Shown: positions 62,434-64,000 of the stretch, one piece after another
Layout: every line of letters begins with the position of its first letter
Numbering within the stretch: the first letter of the stretch is position 1
Assembly: GCA_026724425.1 (NCBI GenBank)
Contig: JAIUCV010000397.1
Coordinates: forward strand, 310,001 to 374,000
Length of the DNA: 64,000 nucleotides
Direction: 5' to 3'
Source: Erythrophleum ivorense
Lineage: Eukaryota > Streptophyta > Magnoliopsida > Fabales > Fabaceae
Notes under the pieces: generated by a model
The model's database searches: none
What the model saw: only the letters and a program-made list of their open reading frames with translations
Told to the model about the DNA's origin: nothing
Position numbers and translations under genes: made by a program

Positions 62434-63769
62434 TCAAATAAAGAATGCAACAAAATAAATTATATCAACTTCTACTCGGTCACTACGATGGGCAGGTTGC
62501 TTATTTATAACTAGTTTGTATGCACAAATTGCATCGTTGTATGTCACAATGTACCCAAATATACTATGCACTCTTTCAATGATTTGCCTAATGGACATTG
62601 ATGGATTCTCAGCCACCATTGACACAATGTGCGATAAGATGACATTGTAATCAAGTTTTGGATGATAATGATGGAGAAAAGCATGAGTGTGGGCTATTAT
62701 ATCTTGTTATTTCCCACTACCTGTCTCTCTCATCTCGGCTTATTCTAACTCTCAAATTACACCGACCACCATATTCTAGACAACGATATTCTTCGTACTT
62801 CTCTTATGAGTAATGCACTCTAAATGTGTGGTATTTGCAAACAAAGTATATCTTCACCGCACAGCATATAGACTATTTATCTGAGAATTACATAGCAATA
62901 TATAACTCTTGGGTATTGTTCAAGTCAATGTTCTCAGCCATCTCAAGAATTTCAATAGAATTTCCTTCATCCAAACTAACCTGTGAAAGCATGGCATATG
63001 CTGGGTCCACATATTGAGTAAATAGAGTGACTCCTACCTCATTAATATCGTTTCCCTCAGAATCATCATCTCCATGGTCATTGATATTAGATGGAGCATC
63101 ATATTCATCCTCCTCTTCAAAATCGTCCATAATATCCTCCGCTTCATTTGGGGGTGACAGAGGACTTGCATTGAAAATAGGTTGATGCGACGAGCTTGGT
63201 TGGCATGTGAAGTTGAGGGTAGGCTAAGAAGCAAAATGGCCAACATCTGCCATATTAAAGTGAAATTGTGATCCATAGTCATTCATACTTTGAAACTGGC
63301 TGATAGACAGGAGGGATAGCGGTACATGAACCTCACCTTAAGCCACATTCAAATTTGTGTTAGTAGTTCATAGATGCACATATATATTCAGTGCGCCCAA
63401 TTGGTTTAGAAATTTCTAGTTGGCTTTCCATATGGTTTGGATATCATAATCATCTTCCAGAGTGCACGCCAAGTACCTTGTGGGATTATGGGAATGAGAG
63501 TACTTATATATCAACTCAGACATAAATTGATTCGAAGCCAATCATAACTTTTTATCCACCACCTTCTTCAACCCATTGAGAGTAATGTTTTCTTCAACTC
63601 TTAATATTTTTGGCCTATCACATATAAATGCCGCACCTTTCTTGCTATCATAAATTTTTTCATTTGCATATATGTATATGATTTCTTTTCTCAAACTTAT
63701 TATGATTCCTATCATAGAATTAGTGTAATGACACGTGAAAAGAAACCCATTAATAACATATAGATACAT
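62434..63769 (-). pseudogene. MULE transposase N-terminal remnant
   Basis: Minus-strand pieces run in order: an N-terminal PB1-like block with IIYIYANEKIYDS, RVEENITLNGLKKVVDKKL, FMSELIYKYSHSHNPTRYL and ALNIYVHL (63700-63365); an acidic linker DDFEEEDEYDA (about 63125-63095); the MuDR DNA-binding domain with YEEYRCLEYGGRCNLRVRIS and WEITRYNSPHSC (about 62800-62670); and VSMVAENPSMSIRQIIERVH, FGYIVTY (62634-62540). This is the normal N-terminal order of plant MULE transposases. Stops and frameshifts interrupt it, and it ends at about 62434 before the catalytic DDE core. The PMD pseudogene begins about 550 bp further on, same strand. The 5' end may lie near or beyond the window edge. Confidence 0.82.
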
Positions 63770-64000
63770 ATATTAAATCATATATTATATATATTTAAAA
63801 TATATATAACAACTTCTTTTATTAAGTTTGATAGTTAGCTAGTTAACAAAAGAGTTTTATTTTTCATTTTATAGAAATATAAATATAATTTATCCTCAAA
63901 ATTACAAAATAATGTAATAAACCAAAATCTAAATACTCACGGATATATATATTCAATTTTTTTAATTAAATACCAGCAAATAAACAATATAAACTCAGCA
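63770..64000. other. AT-rich edge sequence
   Basis: TA-rich DNA with no feature that I can support; probably the 5' part of the Mutator-like element. Confidence 0.5.

Overview
The window is nuclear DNA of a flowering plant, almost certainly a eudicot. It is strongly AT-rich, has intron-containing genes with plant protein signatures, and is dominated by decayed LTR retrotransposons and small DNA transposons. I cannot name the species. Only two genes look intact: a minus-strand CYP51G sterol 14-demethylase (41237-44634, two exons) and a plus-strand histidine-phosphatase (phosphoglycerate mutase) family gene (50685-54762, four exons).

Layout. 1-1105 holds the 3' exons of a broken serine carboxypeptidase-like gene. 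1560-16385 is a Ty1/copia element with 535-bp LTRs. Three other elements have inflated it from about 5.1 kb to 14.8 kb: a 2.7-kb solo LTR in the first codons of gag, and a solo LTR of a second family ('giant LTR' family, copy A) in pol, which itself carries copy B of the same family. 17105-18213 is a foldback DNA element. 22617-23400 is a worn copia gag. 23792-28945 holds copies C and D of the giant-LTR family, again one inside the other. 28946-33278 is AT-rich and empty. 33284-38310 is a second copia element with a perfect 5-bp target duplication. 39457-39919 is a PIF/Harbinger-type MITE just downstream of CYP51.

The region upstream of the phosphatase gene has been duplicated in tandem. The first copy (about 45465-47570) carries a truncated first exon that has lost the catalytic RHG motif and is split by a small TIR element. 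The second copy leads to the intact gene, but a roughly 2.4-kb element with long terminal inverted repeats sits directly in front of its 5' leader. From about 58640 to the right edge is a decayed Mutator-like element on the minus strand, with a MULE transposase N-terminus followed by a plant mobile domain (MAIN-like) gene.

The genes do not form one pathway. CYP51 acts in sterol synthesis in the ER; the phosphatase is an uncharacterised soluble (possibly organellar) enzyme. The biology of the window is mostly transposon history: target duplications give a clear order of insertion, and nearly all nonsense changes fit C-to-T decay of methylated DNA. I found no novel gene system. The most unusual items are the self-nesting giant solo LTRs with a minisatellite, the GC-AG intron of CYP51, and the promoter-proximal TIR element at the phosphatase gene.
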